A DNA stretch of 64,000 nt from Stenogyne calaminthoides (lineage: Eukaryota; Streptophyta; Magnoliopsida; Lamiales; Lamiaceae), in contig JBBCBC010000030.1 in the NCBI GenBank assembly GCA_037126765.1, forward strand, positions 9,694,786 through 9,758,785, given 5' to 3'. The notes below the pieces were generated by a model. The model saw only the letters and a program-made list of their open reading frames with translations. It did not search any database and was not told the DNA's origin. Positions within the stretch are counted from its first letter, which is position 1. Every line of letters starts with the position of its first letter. This document shows positions 1-12,039 of this stretch, one piece after another. The translations under genes were made by a program, and so were the position numbers.

Positions 1-22
1 GGCAAACACTTTGACAAACACT

Positions 23-300
23 GAGTAGCCCATGTCAGGAGCTCACTGGTCGCCTTACTCTCAGGTTGCCAAATGACCCACACTAGGTAGCCCACGCCAG
101 GAGCTCACTGGTCGCCTTATTCCTAGGTGGTCCAACATCATAGTACATAAGACGGCGGTCCACTTTGGGTAGCCCACGCCAGGATCTCCCTGGTTGCCTT
201 ACTCCCAGGTCGCCCCTTCCGCATAATCACATAAGACGTTGGCCTACTCTGAGTAGCCCACACCAGGTTCTCCCTGGTCGCCTTACTCCCAGATCGCCCC
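23..300. repeat. four-copy degenerate tandem repeat
   Basis: Four copies of a ~46-bp core begin near 23, 85, 167 and 251. Each starts TAGCCCA, has a CAGG...CTGG stretch in the middle and ends GCCTTA..CCAGGTCGCC. The last two copies belong to a longer ~84-bp unit that also shares an upstream ATAAGACG stretch and a downstream CCCCTTCCGC. The first gap is shorter (62 bp). The array may extend left of the window. The repeat family was not recognised; an LTR or satellite-like origin is possible. Confidence 0.7.
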
Positions 301-1170
301 TTCCGCCCTCGGTGTATAATCAGTGATCAACACTCACATCACCTGATCAATTATCATCTCATGATAATGCATGATATGCATAATGCAGTGCAATGCAACA
401 CAAGATATCTCACAATTCACATAAATCCACATATTATCAATTACACACATAATTTACTTACATAATACTATGTTTATGCATTGTAGTTGCAAATGAATTT
501 TTACTTACATGAAAGTGAGACAACACACTCTAAATTTAAAATCACGATTTCAGCTTCTCGACATTTAATCTGCTGCTTCAATCTTATAAATTTCGCCTAA
601 TCCCCTTCGCCAGAATCCTCTTCTTTCTTTTCTTCTATATTTCTCCTTTTTTTCGGCTAACTAGTGCAACCCTCTCTTCTTCTTTTTTCTTTCTTTTCAC
701 TAATTGCTCACGCTCTCCTCTGCGAATTTGTGCATATCTTGTGTATATAAGATTCGGGAGTATATGTATATCCATCCAATTCACCGCCTTCACCTAGCTT
801 CCTAGGTAAGTCACCTTTCATTTACTTATTTTATTATTCTTATGTCTAGTAATATTATACTATTATTATATCATTACTATGTTAAAAGGATTAACTTAGT
901 ATGCATATATATATATATATAATTTAGATATACATGTGGTGTATACGTGTGTGTGTAAAAATGTGATGATACATTAATTTTATTTCTTTAATTACTCTTC
1001 CATTTAACTAATTAATATTATTAGTCATTAATACTAAATTATTTACACTTAATTTATGTAACAATCAAACAAATTGCAATACCACTAAACCCCAATAAAT
1101 TAAATTAGATTTTTCTCACCACTAAATTATATTATTAGTCATAAATTAAACCCCTTATTTATTTATATTG
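301..1170. other. AT-rich spacer, no gene seen
   Basis: Strongly AT-rich DNA with a short TA run near 904-922 and many short ORF breaks. No coding region, terminal repeat or RNA gene could be supported. The right edge is the 5' truncation point of the LINE that follows. Confidence 0.5.
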
Positions 1171-3294
1171 TGTGCGGAAGGTTTGTCTTCCATGTTAAGA
1201 CAAGCAAATAGAAGGGGTGTCCTTCATGGCGGCAAGGTGTGCAGAAATAGTCCATCGGTCTCGCACTTGTTATTCGCTGATTGATTGTTTGCTGTTTTGC
1301 AAAGCTAATCAACAGGAGGCTCTTGCTCTCAAACAGGTTCTAGACAAATATGAGGAAATTTCTGGTCAGGCAATCAACTACACCAAATCTGGGACCTTGT
1401 TTAGTTCGAATGTTGATGAGGATACCAAGTTGACAATTGCTGATATCTTTGGGGTGCATACAGGACGGTATTTAGGGGTACCCTCGTTAGTCGGCAGGAA
1501 TAAAAGAGATGTCTTCTCTTATGTTCGTGAAAAATTATGGGCCCGTTTGGATTCATGGAACAACAAAAAGATTTCGAAAGCTGGGAAGGAAATTATCATT
1601 AAGGCGGCGGCTCAAGCGATTCCCACGTATTGAGTGTATTTCTTTTGCCCCGGCATTGCTGGATGAGTTGCATAGAATGCTTAACAAATTCTGGTGGAGT
1701 AATGAATCTGGAAAATAGCAAAGGTGTTTTGTGGTCTAAGTGGGAGAAGATGTTGGGGGTATGGCATTCAAGAACCTGCATATTTTTAATATTGCACTCT
1801 TAGGGAAAATAGGGTGGCGTTTGATTGTTGATCCTGGGGCTTTGGTGTGTCGTATTCTAAAAGTTAAATACTTTGCTCGTACTGATTTTCTTTCAGCGAG
1901 TTTGGGACGGAATCCGAGTTTTACTTGGCGTAGCATTTGGAATGCTCAAGATTTACTGAGGAAAGGAATACGTTGGAAGATTGGGGCGAGAAGTAATGTA
2001 AGAATTTGGCATCAACCTTGGCTGAATTCGAGCGAGGACTTTTATATCAACAGGCCGGTTGTCTCGGGTTTTGAAGATATGGTGGTATCTGACTTGGTAC
2101 GCCCAGGAACTTATCATTGGGACACGGAAGTAATCAATGAAGCATTCCCTGGGGATGACGCACGACGTATTCTCCAAACTGTTATTCCACCTGGCAATGC
2201 ACAGGATAAATTGATATGGCACTTTGAGAAAAACGGGGTGTTACTCGGTCAAATCTGCTTATAAATTGGCAATGAGTATCATTAATGATGAGGACCGTAT
2301 TCAAGAGTTGGGATGGAAGAAGCTATGGGCTTGTAGCATTCCGCTGAAAGTCAAGGCTTGTGTGTGGCGGATTTGTAAAGGATTCTCACCTACCAAAGCC
2401 GAGTTGAGACGTAGGCACATTGTGGATAGCTCGTTGTGCAGTATGTGTAATACTGAACCGGAAACGTCATGGCATGTGTTCGTAAATTGCAGATATGCAC
2501 AGGGCTGCTGGTCTTGTACCCCGTTCTCGCAAGTATTGGAAGCTGTCATTTACGATGTTGATTCCCTGACTGAATGGGTTCTGGTTCTGTTAAGTAGACT
2601 TGAAGATGATGGAGTGGAACTGTTGTGTATGGTTTTATGGAGATTGTGGAAAGAAAGGAATGATAGAGTTTGGAATGATCGGAATGAAAGCCCGGACACA
2701 GCTGTTTTTTTAGCTCGCAAATTCTTGTGGGATTGGAAAGGGGCAAGACAAGGTTACTGTAAGCAACATAATGTGACGAGTAGCGTAAGAGATAAATGCA
2801 AAAAATGGCACTTACCTCGAACGGGCTTTATCAAAGTGAACATGGATGCAGCGTTTTTCGCGGACACATCTGAAATGGGACTTGGTTTTACAGCGCATGA
2901 TGAATGGAGTCGACATGTGTATAGTTTGGTGAAAGTTATACCTGGTTTATATCAACCAGAGGAAGGTGAGGGCATTGGCTTTTGGAAGCATTGTCATGGA
3001 TTAAACAGATAAAAATTGTCTAAAGTGATCCTGGAGTTAGATGCAAAGATGGTAGTGGAAGCTGTGAATAATAATGTCCGGGATCACACGGCGTTTGGCA
3101 ATATTATTGAGGCTTGCAGGAACGAGTTGAGGTTATTCCAACATTGCTCCGTGGTGTGGGTTAATCGTGAAGCTAATTCTTTAGCTCCCTGTTTGGCTAG
3201 GGCTGCTAGAAATTTTGCTAGTCCTTATTGTTGGGTCGAGCGTCCAAACTTTGTGGATGGCCTTCCCGATATCTGTCTTTCGTGTCCGGTTTGA
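1171..3294 (+). pseudogene. LINE reverse transcriptase / zf-RVT / RNase H remnant
   Basis: Four fragments in shifting frames encode the C-terminal part of a plant L1 ORF2. RT palm: HLLFAD at 1264-1281 is followed by a one-base frameshift just before the second Asp of the catalytic pair. RT thumb: G-R-Y-L-G-V-P-S in the 1217-1633 frame. A middle part in 1740-2264 has FTWRSIW. The zf-RVT zinc-binding domain lies in 2224-2560 (CSMC...WHVFVNC). The RNase H-like domain spans 2810-3294, with VNMDAAF and VILELDAK carrying Asp residues. An in-frame stop at about 3010 and several frameshifts make it non-functional. Confidence 0.85.
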
Positions 3295-3323
3295 GGTGGT
3301 TTTTCCCTAAAAAAAAAAAAAAA
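1171..3323 (+). mobile_element. 5'-truncated L1-type LINE (LINE-1)
   Basis: The element starts abruptly inside the reverse transcriptase domain (C-A-E-G-L-S-S at about 1171) and ends with an A-run at 3309-3323, as expected for a LINE truncated during target-primed reverse transcription. The flanks carry a near-duplicate: ATTTATATTGT at 1161-1171 and ATTTATATATTGT at 3325-3337, which differ by two inserted bases and may be a decayed target-site duplication. The order RT, zf-RVT, RNase H matches plant L1 elements. Confidence 0.8.
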
Positions 3324-3497
3324 CATTTATATATTGTCTGAGACTTTTTTTTTGGGCGGATGAACCGTCGAGACTCTCAAGCAATAATTTGTGTAACTTT
3401 TAAATTACACCTATTCTGATGTTTCAATTTATGTGGAAGCATCTATTCACTCGCACACGGCCAAAGTAGTTTCAAATGATCAGTAGAGAGGGAGAGA

Positions 3498-5425
3498 ACA
3501 TCTCCCACCTTTTGTTTTCGGACGACACGCTGCTTCTGGGGAATGCCACTGTCGAGGAAGCCACCCAACTGAGATTTGCAGTCTCACTCTATGAGAGAGT
3601 ATCGGGCCAATTAGTCAACTACAACAAATCCGGTGTCGTCTTCAACCAGAATACTGCTCCCGACACGGCTTTGGAGATATTGCAAATTCTGGGCATGGTC
3701 CGGGTTGATTCTCATGGCAAGTACCTGGGCCTACCTTCTGTGGCGGATAAGAAGAAGTCGGACCTCTTTGCAGGCATCAAGGAAAGCATTCGGCGGAGGA
3801 TTGAGGGCTGAAACGGCAAACTTCAATCCAAAGCGGGTAAGGATGTCCTTATTAAATCTGTGCTTCAAGCAATTCCTTCATACACTATGTCCTGCTTTAA
3901 ATTCCCGGATGGATGGAGTCCTTCATGATATTACTGCTATGATCCGTGAATTCTGGTGGGGCTGGACAGATTCTGGGAATACGAAGATTAATTTGGTCGC
4001 GTGGTCGAAACTCACTCGGGGGAAATCTGTTGGAGGGCTGGGATTCCGTGATTTGGATTGCTTCAATGTTGCCCTTCTTGCAAAACAGGGATGGCGAATT
4101 CTCACCAACCCGGGCTCTTTCCTCGCACGGGTTTTGAAGGCAAAATATTTCCCAGATTCATCGTTCTTCCGTGCTCGATTGGGTTCCCGACCGTCCCTCA
4201 CCTGGAGGGGTATCATGGAAGGTAGATCTCTTCTCTTGTCTGGTTGTAATAGGTCGATTTATTCTGGGAACTCTACTAGAATTTTTGGCGATAATTGGAT
4301 CCCAAATGTGACAGCAGCTTTAGTGCAACCCTTGCACTCCTCCCTTCCGAACGACGCCCCTGTTTCTCTCTTAGATTGATCGGCCGAATAACTGTTGGAA
4401 CTCCGAGCTGGTTGCCTCTATCTTCCCGCAGGACATCGCGGCTGCTATCATGACGCTACCCATCTGGACCTCCCACTCGGCTGATAGGTGGGTCTGGTCT
4501 CATCATCCGAAGGGTAAGTTCACCGGTAAGACGGCATACCATACTTTGCTAGAGCTCCGCCAACCTGGTCCCCCCTTTCAAGTAGATAAACTATGGAAGA
4601 CACTTTGGAAGCTCAAGCTCCCCCACCCCCCAAGATCTGCATTTTCTCTGGCGATGTTGCAACCGCAGTCTACCGTTTGCAGATACTCTGAGTCGTAGGG
4701 GAGTTGTGGTGAATGATTCATGTAGTTTCTGTGAGACTGGGAACAATAATGCTTTCCACTTGTTCTTCAACTGTGAGTTCTCCACTTCGATTTGGCAACG
4801 TACGGGGCTTGTGGCCGAGTCTTGTTTCCGAGATATTATCACAGATCGCAAGTTTGATGTTGAATTGTTTGGGGCACTGTGCTATCAACTCTGGTTCATC
4901 CGGAACAACGCCCTGTTTGAGGGAACCTCGATCGACACCTTTTCCCTTATTGCCATGGCCTCACATGCTCTCTCAGATTTCAGAGCCTCGGACAAATGGC
5001 CGGAACGTAGCAGCTCGGCACTGATTTCCAGACCGTGGCAACCTCCATCGGACCACTGTTTCAGACTCTTTTTTGATGGCTCCATCTCTACCTCGAATTC
5101 ATGCGCCGATTGTGGTATTTATATCGAAGATGCAGAGGGCACTTTTGTGAAGTGCTACAGCAAAAAATTTCCAGGCATCCAGGATCCTCATATCTCGGAA
5201 ATGCTTGCTTTAAGAGAGACTCTGCTTGTTGCTCAGCTTATGGATCTGTGCCCCGTGGCTATTATCGGAGACGCCCAGCGAGTCATCCTACAGGCTATAG
5301 GGGAAGAGGATGGGGCGGTTACATGTGTTCCGATTCTTGATGAGGTTCGTGATCTCTTGCGAAGTGTTCCATGCTTGGGTATTTTTTGGAAACAGCGAGC
5401 TTACAATCTGATGGCTCATGAGTAA
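3498..5425 (+). pseudogene. LINE-2 reverse transcriptase / zf-RVT / RNase H remnant
   Basis: The RT catalytic region reads HLLFSDDTLLL, with the Asp pair at 3521-3526, so the active-site pair survives. YLGLPSV and an IKSVLQAIPSYTMSCF-like stretch follow after a frameshift near 3811. EFWWG and NVALLAKQGWR lie in 3940-4110. The zf-RVT domain is split between 4450-4698 and 4706-4800 (CSFC...FHLFFNC). RNase H occupies about 5050-5425 with FFDGS, SEMLAL and IIGDAQ, which supply the usual D-E-D acidic residues, and ends at a TAA just after MAHE. Stops at 3811, 4379 and 4698 break the frame. Confidence 0.85.
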
Positions 5426-5544
5426 GCTTTCCACGCGAAGCTTAATCCTCTTTGTAATCTTTCGTGGTCGTCCCCTCCGGACTTCCTCCTTTCAATCAGT
5501 GCTGGCTGATTCCAGCTCTTGTAGTCCCTTCTCCTTTCGAAAAA
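3498..5544 (+). mobile_element. L1-type LINE (LINE-2), 5'-truncated
   Basis: The element interrupts block A between GGGAGAGA (ending 3497) and GTTTAAGCG (starting 5546). The paralogous block B has 23 bp at this place (14903-14925) that are missing here, so the junction looks like an insertion with a small target deletion rather than a duplication. It starts inside the RT domain. The 3' end is CTTTCGAAAAAA. The coding remnants lie in three frames. Confidence 0.8.
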
Positions 5545-6099
5545 AGTTTAAGCGAAGACTCAAAGTTGACCGTTCTCGATTATACCGCTTGTTGATTTTT
5601 TTTGCACATTAAAATAGTAATAGGAAATCAACATTGAAATAGTAATAGGAAAGATGTGTTGGAAGACACAAAAATTAAAGATGCTCTTTGTTTTACAAAA
5701 CATGTTCTTTAAATATAAAGACTGTGTTGGAGATGTCCCAATATTTCAGATTTCTATATAACAGAACATATTATTAGTGCAAGTGTCGTTTTTCGGAGAC
5801 TGTACTAAGAAATTCTTTTTCACGCACAATTATATACTAATAAATTTTCATGTAAATATAACTTTTGGTAGTAAAAGTAAATTATATGTCTAAGAATAAG
5901 ATTCGAACGATAAAATGGTTAGTTCTCATTTTTTGGCACATTATTAAGTTCATTCATGTATACTTTTAATCTCTATGATGTGTTGCTATAAATGATTTGT
6001 AATTCTGTATTAAATAAATTACTGAGGAATGAAGTATATGTTAAATCTAATTTATAAAGAGAGGCATAACATGATTTGATGCTAAGAATTAGCAATATT

Positions 6100-6640
6100 C
6101 AAATGATTTTTAACGAGAGTGTATTATCCCCTTTTCAATTCCTAATCAAAGCCGAAGGCCTGAGCGCTTTGTTGCATAAGGCATCAATGTGCTAGCGGCG
6201 TCGAAATTGATAATGATATTATGGATATTTGTCATTTATAGTTTGTTAATAACACTATCATCTTGGGCAAGGTTAGTGTGAACAATGTCAATTAGACCTT
6301 CTGAAATATAATCAGGTAAATTGCCATAAAAGTTCTCTTCATGGTTATAACTTATAATGTGAGCTACAGAAGATTGTGTTGGTTTGTACCATTGGTTGCA
6401 AAGTTGAGATTTTCCCTTTTCGGTATTTGGGGCTTTTGATTGGTGCTAACCATAGAAAAATGAGTGTTGGAAGCCAATTATCTTTTGAAAGTATAATCAT
6501 TTTTTTTGTAAATTCAGTCATATCCGCCCTACCAGTATACCAATTGTCCTTTTTCAAAACTCACTCTTAGTGTATCAAAAACTTTGTTGTTGTGACACAG
6601 AAAATCTATGTGAGATGGAAAAAAAACTCTAAATAAATTG
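6100..6640 (+). pseudogene. old LINE reverse transcriptase fragment (LINE-3, copy A)
   Basis: Degenerate RT coding sequence: KAEGLSALLHKAS near 6150-6195, a decayed catalytic motif where FADD now reads FVNN after a stop (about 6235-6255), then LGK.SVNN, and PFRYLGLLIGA at about 6415-6450 followed by NSVISALPVYQLSFFK to about 6560. The same fragment is present in the paralogous block at 27290-28663, so it predates the duplication. No start, poly-A tail or target duplication is visible. Confidence 0.75.
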
Positions 6641-7571
6641 TTTGGGTTAGGTGGGTAAAAATTTTTAGGAGTAAATTAAAAGTGGTGAATTTTGGTGTAA
6701 GAAATTTAAATATTTTAATTCGACTATGGTAAGCAAAAGTTTAAATTGAAAATCCACTTAGACTATCTTTATTGGTTAGAGTAATCGATCGATCGCACGC
6801 TACCGGACAAAAAAACTTTTTAAAAAAATTCAGAATTGAAATAATGTTGGCTGATCTGTGCAGCTAACTGATCAGGAAATGCGCACAGGTCTCAATTCAA
6901 TTATCTCTTTAATTTGACACTTGTCCTCTTTTCATTGGTAAATATTTATTTTTATTGAGTATTTCTTAATTATTCAATTTCATAGTATTATTTATATAAA
7001 AAATATACATATATATCTCAAAATCTTTAAAAAATTTTTTTGTCTACAAGTAGAGACCAATATTAATATATTTTAAGTCACAATTTCACAATCTTTCTTT
7101 TATTTTCTAATTCTTATCATAATTCTATCATATTTATTATGAATTCAAATAGTCCAATTTTTTTTTCTAACTTTCCAAATTATCCTAATTTTCAATCTTT
7201 TTTTGAACATAAAAGATTATTCAAGTTCGTAATATTAAATGTATGCAATTTTTTCTTTATTAAAATAATAAATTCTAAAAATTAAATAATTTAATATATC
7301 ACCTTATTAATATAATAAAATTTTATTATAAAAAATATAATTATTAAACAATAGAAAAGAAAATTTATTTTAGATTGGGTTGGGTTGGGTTGTTGATAAA
7401 GTATGAAAAATGAGATATTGAATTGAGTTGTAAATTATATAAATGAATGAGAGATAAATGAATTGTTTATTAATGAGTTGGGTTGGGATAAATTGTGGAT
7501 AAATATAAACTTAAGTGAAGGTTCTTAGATCTAGACCTGGATCTTTAGGTGAACATATAGGGTCTAATAAG
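6641..7571. other. AT-rich spacer, no gene seen
   Basis: AT-rich sequence with many short homopolymers and a small GGGTT run near 7377-7391 (three tandem GGGTT units). No coding region, terminal inverted repeat or RNA gene was recognised. Confidence 0.4.
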
Positions 7572-8283
7572 CAGTGTTGTTATAACCGAGAACCGGTCCC
7601 TGAACCGGTCCAATTACACCCTAAAACCCGTTTTTGAGGTCGAACTGGTCAAAACCGATCAAACCCGGCCAAACCCGGAAGAATCGGTAAAATCGGTTCC
7701 TTTCCCTTTTTCCTTTTTTTTTTTTTTTGTCCAGATCCAATGTGTGAAGATAAGAAAGTGAAGAAAGATTCGATGCCTGAAATGGCCTGGAGACACACGC
7801 ACTCGAGTTGTTGGATGACAACCAAAGCATTGAGCAAAAGGATTACGAGAAGTTGAAGGAGATAGAAGTTGTGTGTAATTTAATTACCTCTGCTTATGCT
7901 CTGGTGGGACTGTGAAAAAGAAACGGCCTAAGTTTCAATGGTGGCCAATGGAAGAAGGATGTGAACTGTGAAAAAGAAGCAGCCAAGTGAAGGGTTTATG
8001 TGAAAAAGAAAGCGGCTTAAATATTTAGGGTTAAAATAGATGATAGGAAGATGGGCCTGGCCCATGAAAGATAAAAGGAATGTAAATTAAATTTAAAAGC
8101 TTTTGAATCTTCAATAAAAATTACTATATTATAATTATAAAAATATTTTAAATAAATAAATGTATATTTATTTTATAAAATTATTTTAACGGTTGGACCG
8201 ACGCGGTACAACCGATCCAACCGATTGAACCGCCAATCGGTGCTCAATCCGATTTGATCGCCGGTTCGGTTATGAAAACACTG
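7572..8283. mobile_element. non-autonomous hAT element, 712 bp
   Basis: The element begins CAGTGTTGTTATAACCGA and ends CGGTTATGAAAACACTG, terminal inverted repeats typical of the hAT superfamily. It is flanked by a perfect 8-bp duplication, CTAATAAG at 7564-7571 and 8284-8291. The ends are rich in CCGGTT and AACCGG motifs in both orientations. It has no transposase. A T/A-run lies at 7717-7728. A degenerate relative is at 35108-35667. Confidence 0.9.
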
Positions 8284-8369
8284 CTAATAAGTTTAGGAAT
8301 AAATATTTTTCTGTGGTGGATGGTTTTGTTTGGAGTGTTGAATGGTGAGTGTTTTTTTAGAAGACAAAG

Positions 8370-8606
8370 TCTAGTATGAAAATTTTCATACATGAAAAAA
8401 CTTTAATTTACAATCAAATTTTGTAATTGGTGAAGGTAAGACAAAATTGTGTGGTTCATGGTTCACTCGGTCCAAGTGATTCATTGTTCACCCGGTCTGA
8501 ATAAGTCATAATTTATGGTTCATTATTTACTGTTTAGGGTGTAAATGATTGATTTTGGACAATTTTATAAATTTTCATACATAAAATTTTTCACACTATA
8601 CATACT
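8370..8606. mobile_element. possible small MITE
   Basis: The left end TAGTATGAAAATTTTCATAC and the inverse complement of the right end (TAGTGTGAAAAATTTTATG) are similar inverted repeats about 235 bp apart, with TA at both outer edges. The interior has two similar GGTC/TTCA stretches. The family is unknown; a chance AT-rich inverted repeat cannot be excluded. Confidence 0.35.
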
Positions 8607-8746
8607 TTTTTAGAATATTAGTTGTGTTTTGGGGAAAATGGGAATTGTGTGTGGTTCCGCGAGGACCCTTTGGTAGTTGGGGAAGATAGGTTATAATGGA
8701 GATATTTTCAACTCTTTATAATTTGTTTTGCCAAGGTGTGAAGTAA

Positions 8747-9183
8747 GCCCTGTTTGTTTACAGTTTCTGGGGATTTGAAATCCTGTAGAGGGGATTTGAA
8801 AAGATTTGATATAAAGTAAAAAGTGTATTTGTATTTTATATATGTTTGGGGGTGTGAATTTTATAGGATTTGATAAAGTAGGATCTTGAAAAGGTAAATG
8901 ATAGAAAAAATATTATATTATAAAAAATAATGTAGAAATGATTGGATGATTGTTTAATAATTGATGTATTTGTATAATTATTATATAATGCTAATAAAGT
9001 AAAAAAGGAGGAGAGAATATTGAGTTGAATATATAATAATAATTGAAAAGTGTGTGATATATGATTGATAGTGTATTGAAAATTGTGTTTGAAAAAGGTA
9101 AAATAGGTGTATTATATGTATTATAGAGTAGAATTTTAGAGAATTTAAAATTGTATATCAAAATCCTGATAAACAAACGGTGA
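8747..9183. mobile_element. PIF/Harbinger-like MITE
   Basis: The left terminus GCCCTGTTTGTTTA and the right terminus TAAACAAACGG form an inverted repeat around ~435 bp of AT-rich non-coding DNA. A TAA precedes the left end. The TGTTTGTTT-type end and size resemble PIF/Harbinger MITEs; the target duplication is not clear. Confidence 0.5.
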
Positions 9184-9769
9184 TTTGAGATTTAAAATTC
9201 TGAAAGTCACTTTCAAAGCCATAAACAAACAAGTCCCGGTGAATTGGGCAGTTTTAATGGGGAAGTTGGTAGCTGGAAGTTTAGACAGGTTAGGGTATTT
9301 GGTAATAGTGAATTATTATTGTTTTTGGGTTTGTGAAAGATTTTATGCAGGTCTACGATTGATGAGTACAAGGACGACTCGATACTTTTAGATGGAAAAT
9401 TTAGCCAATGTGAGTTTTTTCTCAAAATATGTGTACTCTGAATTAAGGAAGATTCTAGAGTCAAATCTTCCTCATCAAATTAAGAAGATTCAAAAAGGAT
9501 TTGGAAGTAATCTTGTTCAACAAGAATACCGTGTGGATACAATCTCTTGCACACCCTCAGTCCACCAAAATCGTGCTCAATTCGTTGGGCATATGTTTTA
9601 AGAGAAAATAAATAAAATAGATAAAGTAAAGAGTGTTATAGGGTATTGTGTGGTTCATTTATAGATAAAGTGAATTTTATGGGTAAAATACAATGATAAT
9701 ATGAGTAATTAAGTGATGAATGTAGAGTGGAAATAAAATGAGTTTGTTCATAAAAGGAATGAACACACA
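9184..9769. other. intergenic DNA, nothing recognised
   Basis: Short open frames occur on both strands, but none shows a recognisable domain and the composition does not change. No terminal repeats or RNA genes were seen. Confidence 0.4.
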
Positions 9770-10875
9770 TTAGTTGTGAGACTTTTTAGATAAATAACAT
9801 TCACGATTTTTCAGATATTGATTACTTTTATATATATAAATTTAAAGTTAGTGGTTCAAATTACTCTAATATATTTCTTGGTTACTTGGACAAAAAATTA
9901 TAAATGGTAATATAATTTTATCAGTGTCCACAGATAGTCCGCAAATTTTTACTTTATTTGATTGAAAATTTGATTGGAAGATTGACTTAACTTTTTATTC
10001 TGGTTACGTTGGCGGTTGACACCACTCTCATTTGAACTCTCTCATCGAGGAACCAAAACCCTCAATCAATTTCACGTTTTGATTACACATCCCCTGTGAA
10101 TCGTGATTTCAAATCACGAATTTTATTCATTCTCGTGACTAATTGCGAGTGATTTACGTTGAGGCGAGGGTTGAACCCTGTATTATTCTCTTTCTCCCAT
10201 TTAACAAGCCATCTATATACCTTTCTCTTGCCATTTTGTAAACTACATCAAATTTTCGAACATTTTCCGACCAAAATTTAAAGACAAAGTCTTATGTGCA
10301 ACTGGTGCACGGATTTAAGATCTGTGCACTCGTCTCAACCCTACCTATATATCTATATAACATGTCTAATATATTCAATGAGTCAAGTATTTTGTTAAAT
10401 AAGTTATTTTGTTGTATGAGTGCACAAGAGACCCATTCAAATTCAAAATTTTCAAGAAAAAAGGATCAAAATTCACACCCAAAGGTACCATTTGTGATGT
10501 TTACCCATTTTAATTTGTGAACTTACACTAAATTTTCACAATTGTGCTGTATTTCCATATTTGATCATGATTTTTTTTTTCAGGAAATCATCAATTTTCC
10601 ATATTCCAGCGGTTAATTTTGAAGATAAGTATACTTTACAATAAGACAAATATGAGTTGGTTTCATGTGTACCAAGTACACCGTGCATTTCATAATGTAT
10701 TTTATAACTATGTAATTTGTTGTATTGAAATATGCAATTTGATTGCACTGAACCATGCAACTTATTTCTGAACCATGCAACTTATTTCTCATAGTAATAA
10801 ATGCATGGTTCAATGAAAATAAGTTTCATATTTCAGTGTAATAAAATTATATAATTTTAAAATACACTATGAAGT
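9770..10875. repeat. segmental duplication, copy 1, right block (C1)
   Basis: This block aligns in order with 32116-34385. Shared landmarks are GATTTTTCAGATATTGATT, GAAGATTGACTTAACTTT, CATCGAGGAACCAAAACC, TTAATTTTGAAGATAAG and ACTTTACAATAA. C1 lacks the Mutator-like MITE, LINE-4 and the PIF-like MITE found in C2, so it provides the empty site for each. Blocks A and C1 lie in the same order as B and C2, which supports one duplicated unit. Confidence 0.8.
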
Positions 10876-12039
10876 GCATGATACACCTGATACATATAAG
10901 ACTTAACCCACAAATACAAAGAAATTGAAAAAAGAAATTTATTTAAAAAGAAAGTAATTGATTAATTGCTGAAAATAATGACATATGCTATCATTCAAAA
11001 GAAAAAGAATATCCAAATCGAATCAAAATAAAAAAGAAAATAATTATAAATAAGTCGTAATAATTAAATCGGCCAAGAACCGACACAAGGAAGACAATAA
11101 GTTGGATCGAATCCGAAATTGCTTCCAAAGTTCAACTTGACTAAGTCATAAACATATTTCAGTTAAATATCATTTTGACTATTAATTTTATTTGTAATTT
11201 AAATAATATATATTTTAAATAGGGGAAGCAATAAAATAATGGACTGTCTCACGATTAAACGAAACATAATTAAAACTACACTTTAAAGCTTTCCGTCTTA
11301 TATATGAGATCATAGTTTTTGTTTTAAATAATATATTATTAAATAATTAATATATCGATATATGTATTGTTGAAAATATTAAATTTTTATTACTTTAGAT
11401 ATATAAATATGAAAGAAATATCGGCATTATTTAATACACATAACGACTATAACATGATAGTTTACAAAATTAAATGGAAATGAAAGGGAATTTTTTTTTT
11501 TTTTTGTTATTAGCAAGAAAGATGGATGAAACAAGTTAGTTAATGTGTCGATCAAGGAGTTTGACTTATATTACTAAAGAGTTTGACTTTTTACTATAAA
11601 GGATGTAATTTTTTTACTATAAAGAGTATTACTCATAAAATTGACGGATGTGATTTATATTATAACAGAGAGTATCATAGTGATAACTGAAGGGTGTGAT
11701 TTATAATACCAAAGAGTGCGACTTATATTACTAAATAGTATGCTGTAAAAAAAAATTAATTTTACGATGAACAAGTTTCACAGCATACCAATTCAATGTT
11801 ATTTATTCACAAACACTCCTGAAACTGATTTATAATATGAAACTCATATCATTACATTTATAAAAAAATACTATTACTTTTATAAATTAATTTTTATAAT
11901 ATTTAATATTATAATCTTAATTTATAAATATAATGATATCAATTTATAAATGTTGTGCTATCAATTTAATTTAACTGAAACCTATTCTAATTTATTTTAT
12001 TCTTAAAACTATACTTTTAAATAATGAGGCTTAAATAAT
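10876..12039. other. AT-rich spacer upstream of polyubiquitin gene
   Basis: AT-rich DNA holding one degenerate MITE (see 11508-11797) and otherwise no recognised feature. A T-run lies at 11491-11506. No coding region is supported. Confidence 0.4.
11508..11797. mobile_element. Mutator-like MITE, degenerate copy
   Basis: About 280 bp aligning along its length with the clearer copy at 32249-32524: repeated TGTGACTTATATTACTAAAG-type units, TACTATAAAGAGTATTACT, and the terminal ACAAGTTTCACAGCATACC. The left end is more decayed. No target-site duplication was seen. Confidence 0.6.

Larger units (their letters stand above)
3337..6640. repeat. segmental duplication, copy 1, left block (A)
   Basis: From the GTCTGAGAC stretch after LINE-1 to about 6640 this DNA aligns in order with 14528-28663, once later insertions are set aside. 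Shared landmarks include GGATGAACCGTC, CACACGGCCAAAGTAGT, GTTTAAGCGAAGACTC, GACTGTGTTGGAGATG and the old LINE fragment near 6140-6640. Differences are scattered substitutions and small indels, roughly 10-15% by eye. LINE-2 is present only in this copy. Confidence 0.85.

Noticed and set aside
9185..9601. Short ORFs considered as a small gene
   Set aside because: No domain, no promoter or splice signals beyond chance, and ordinary AT-rich composition.
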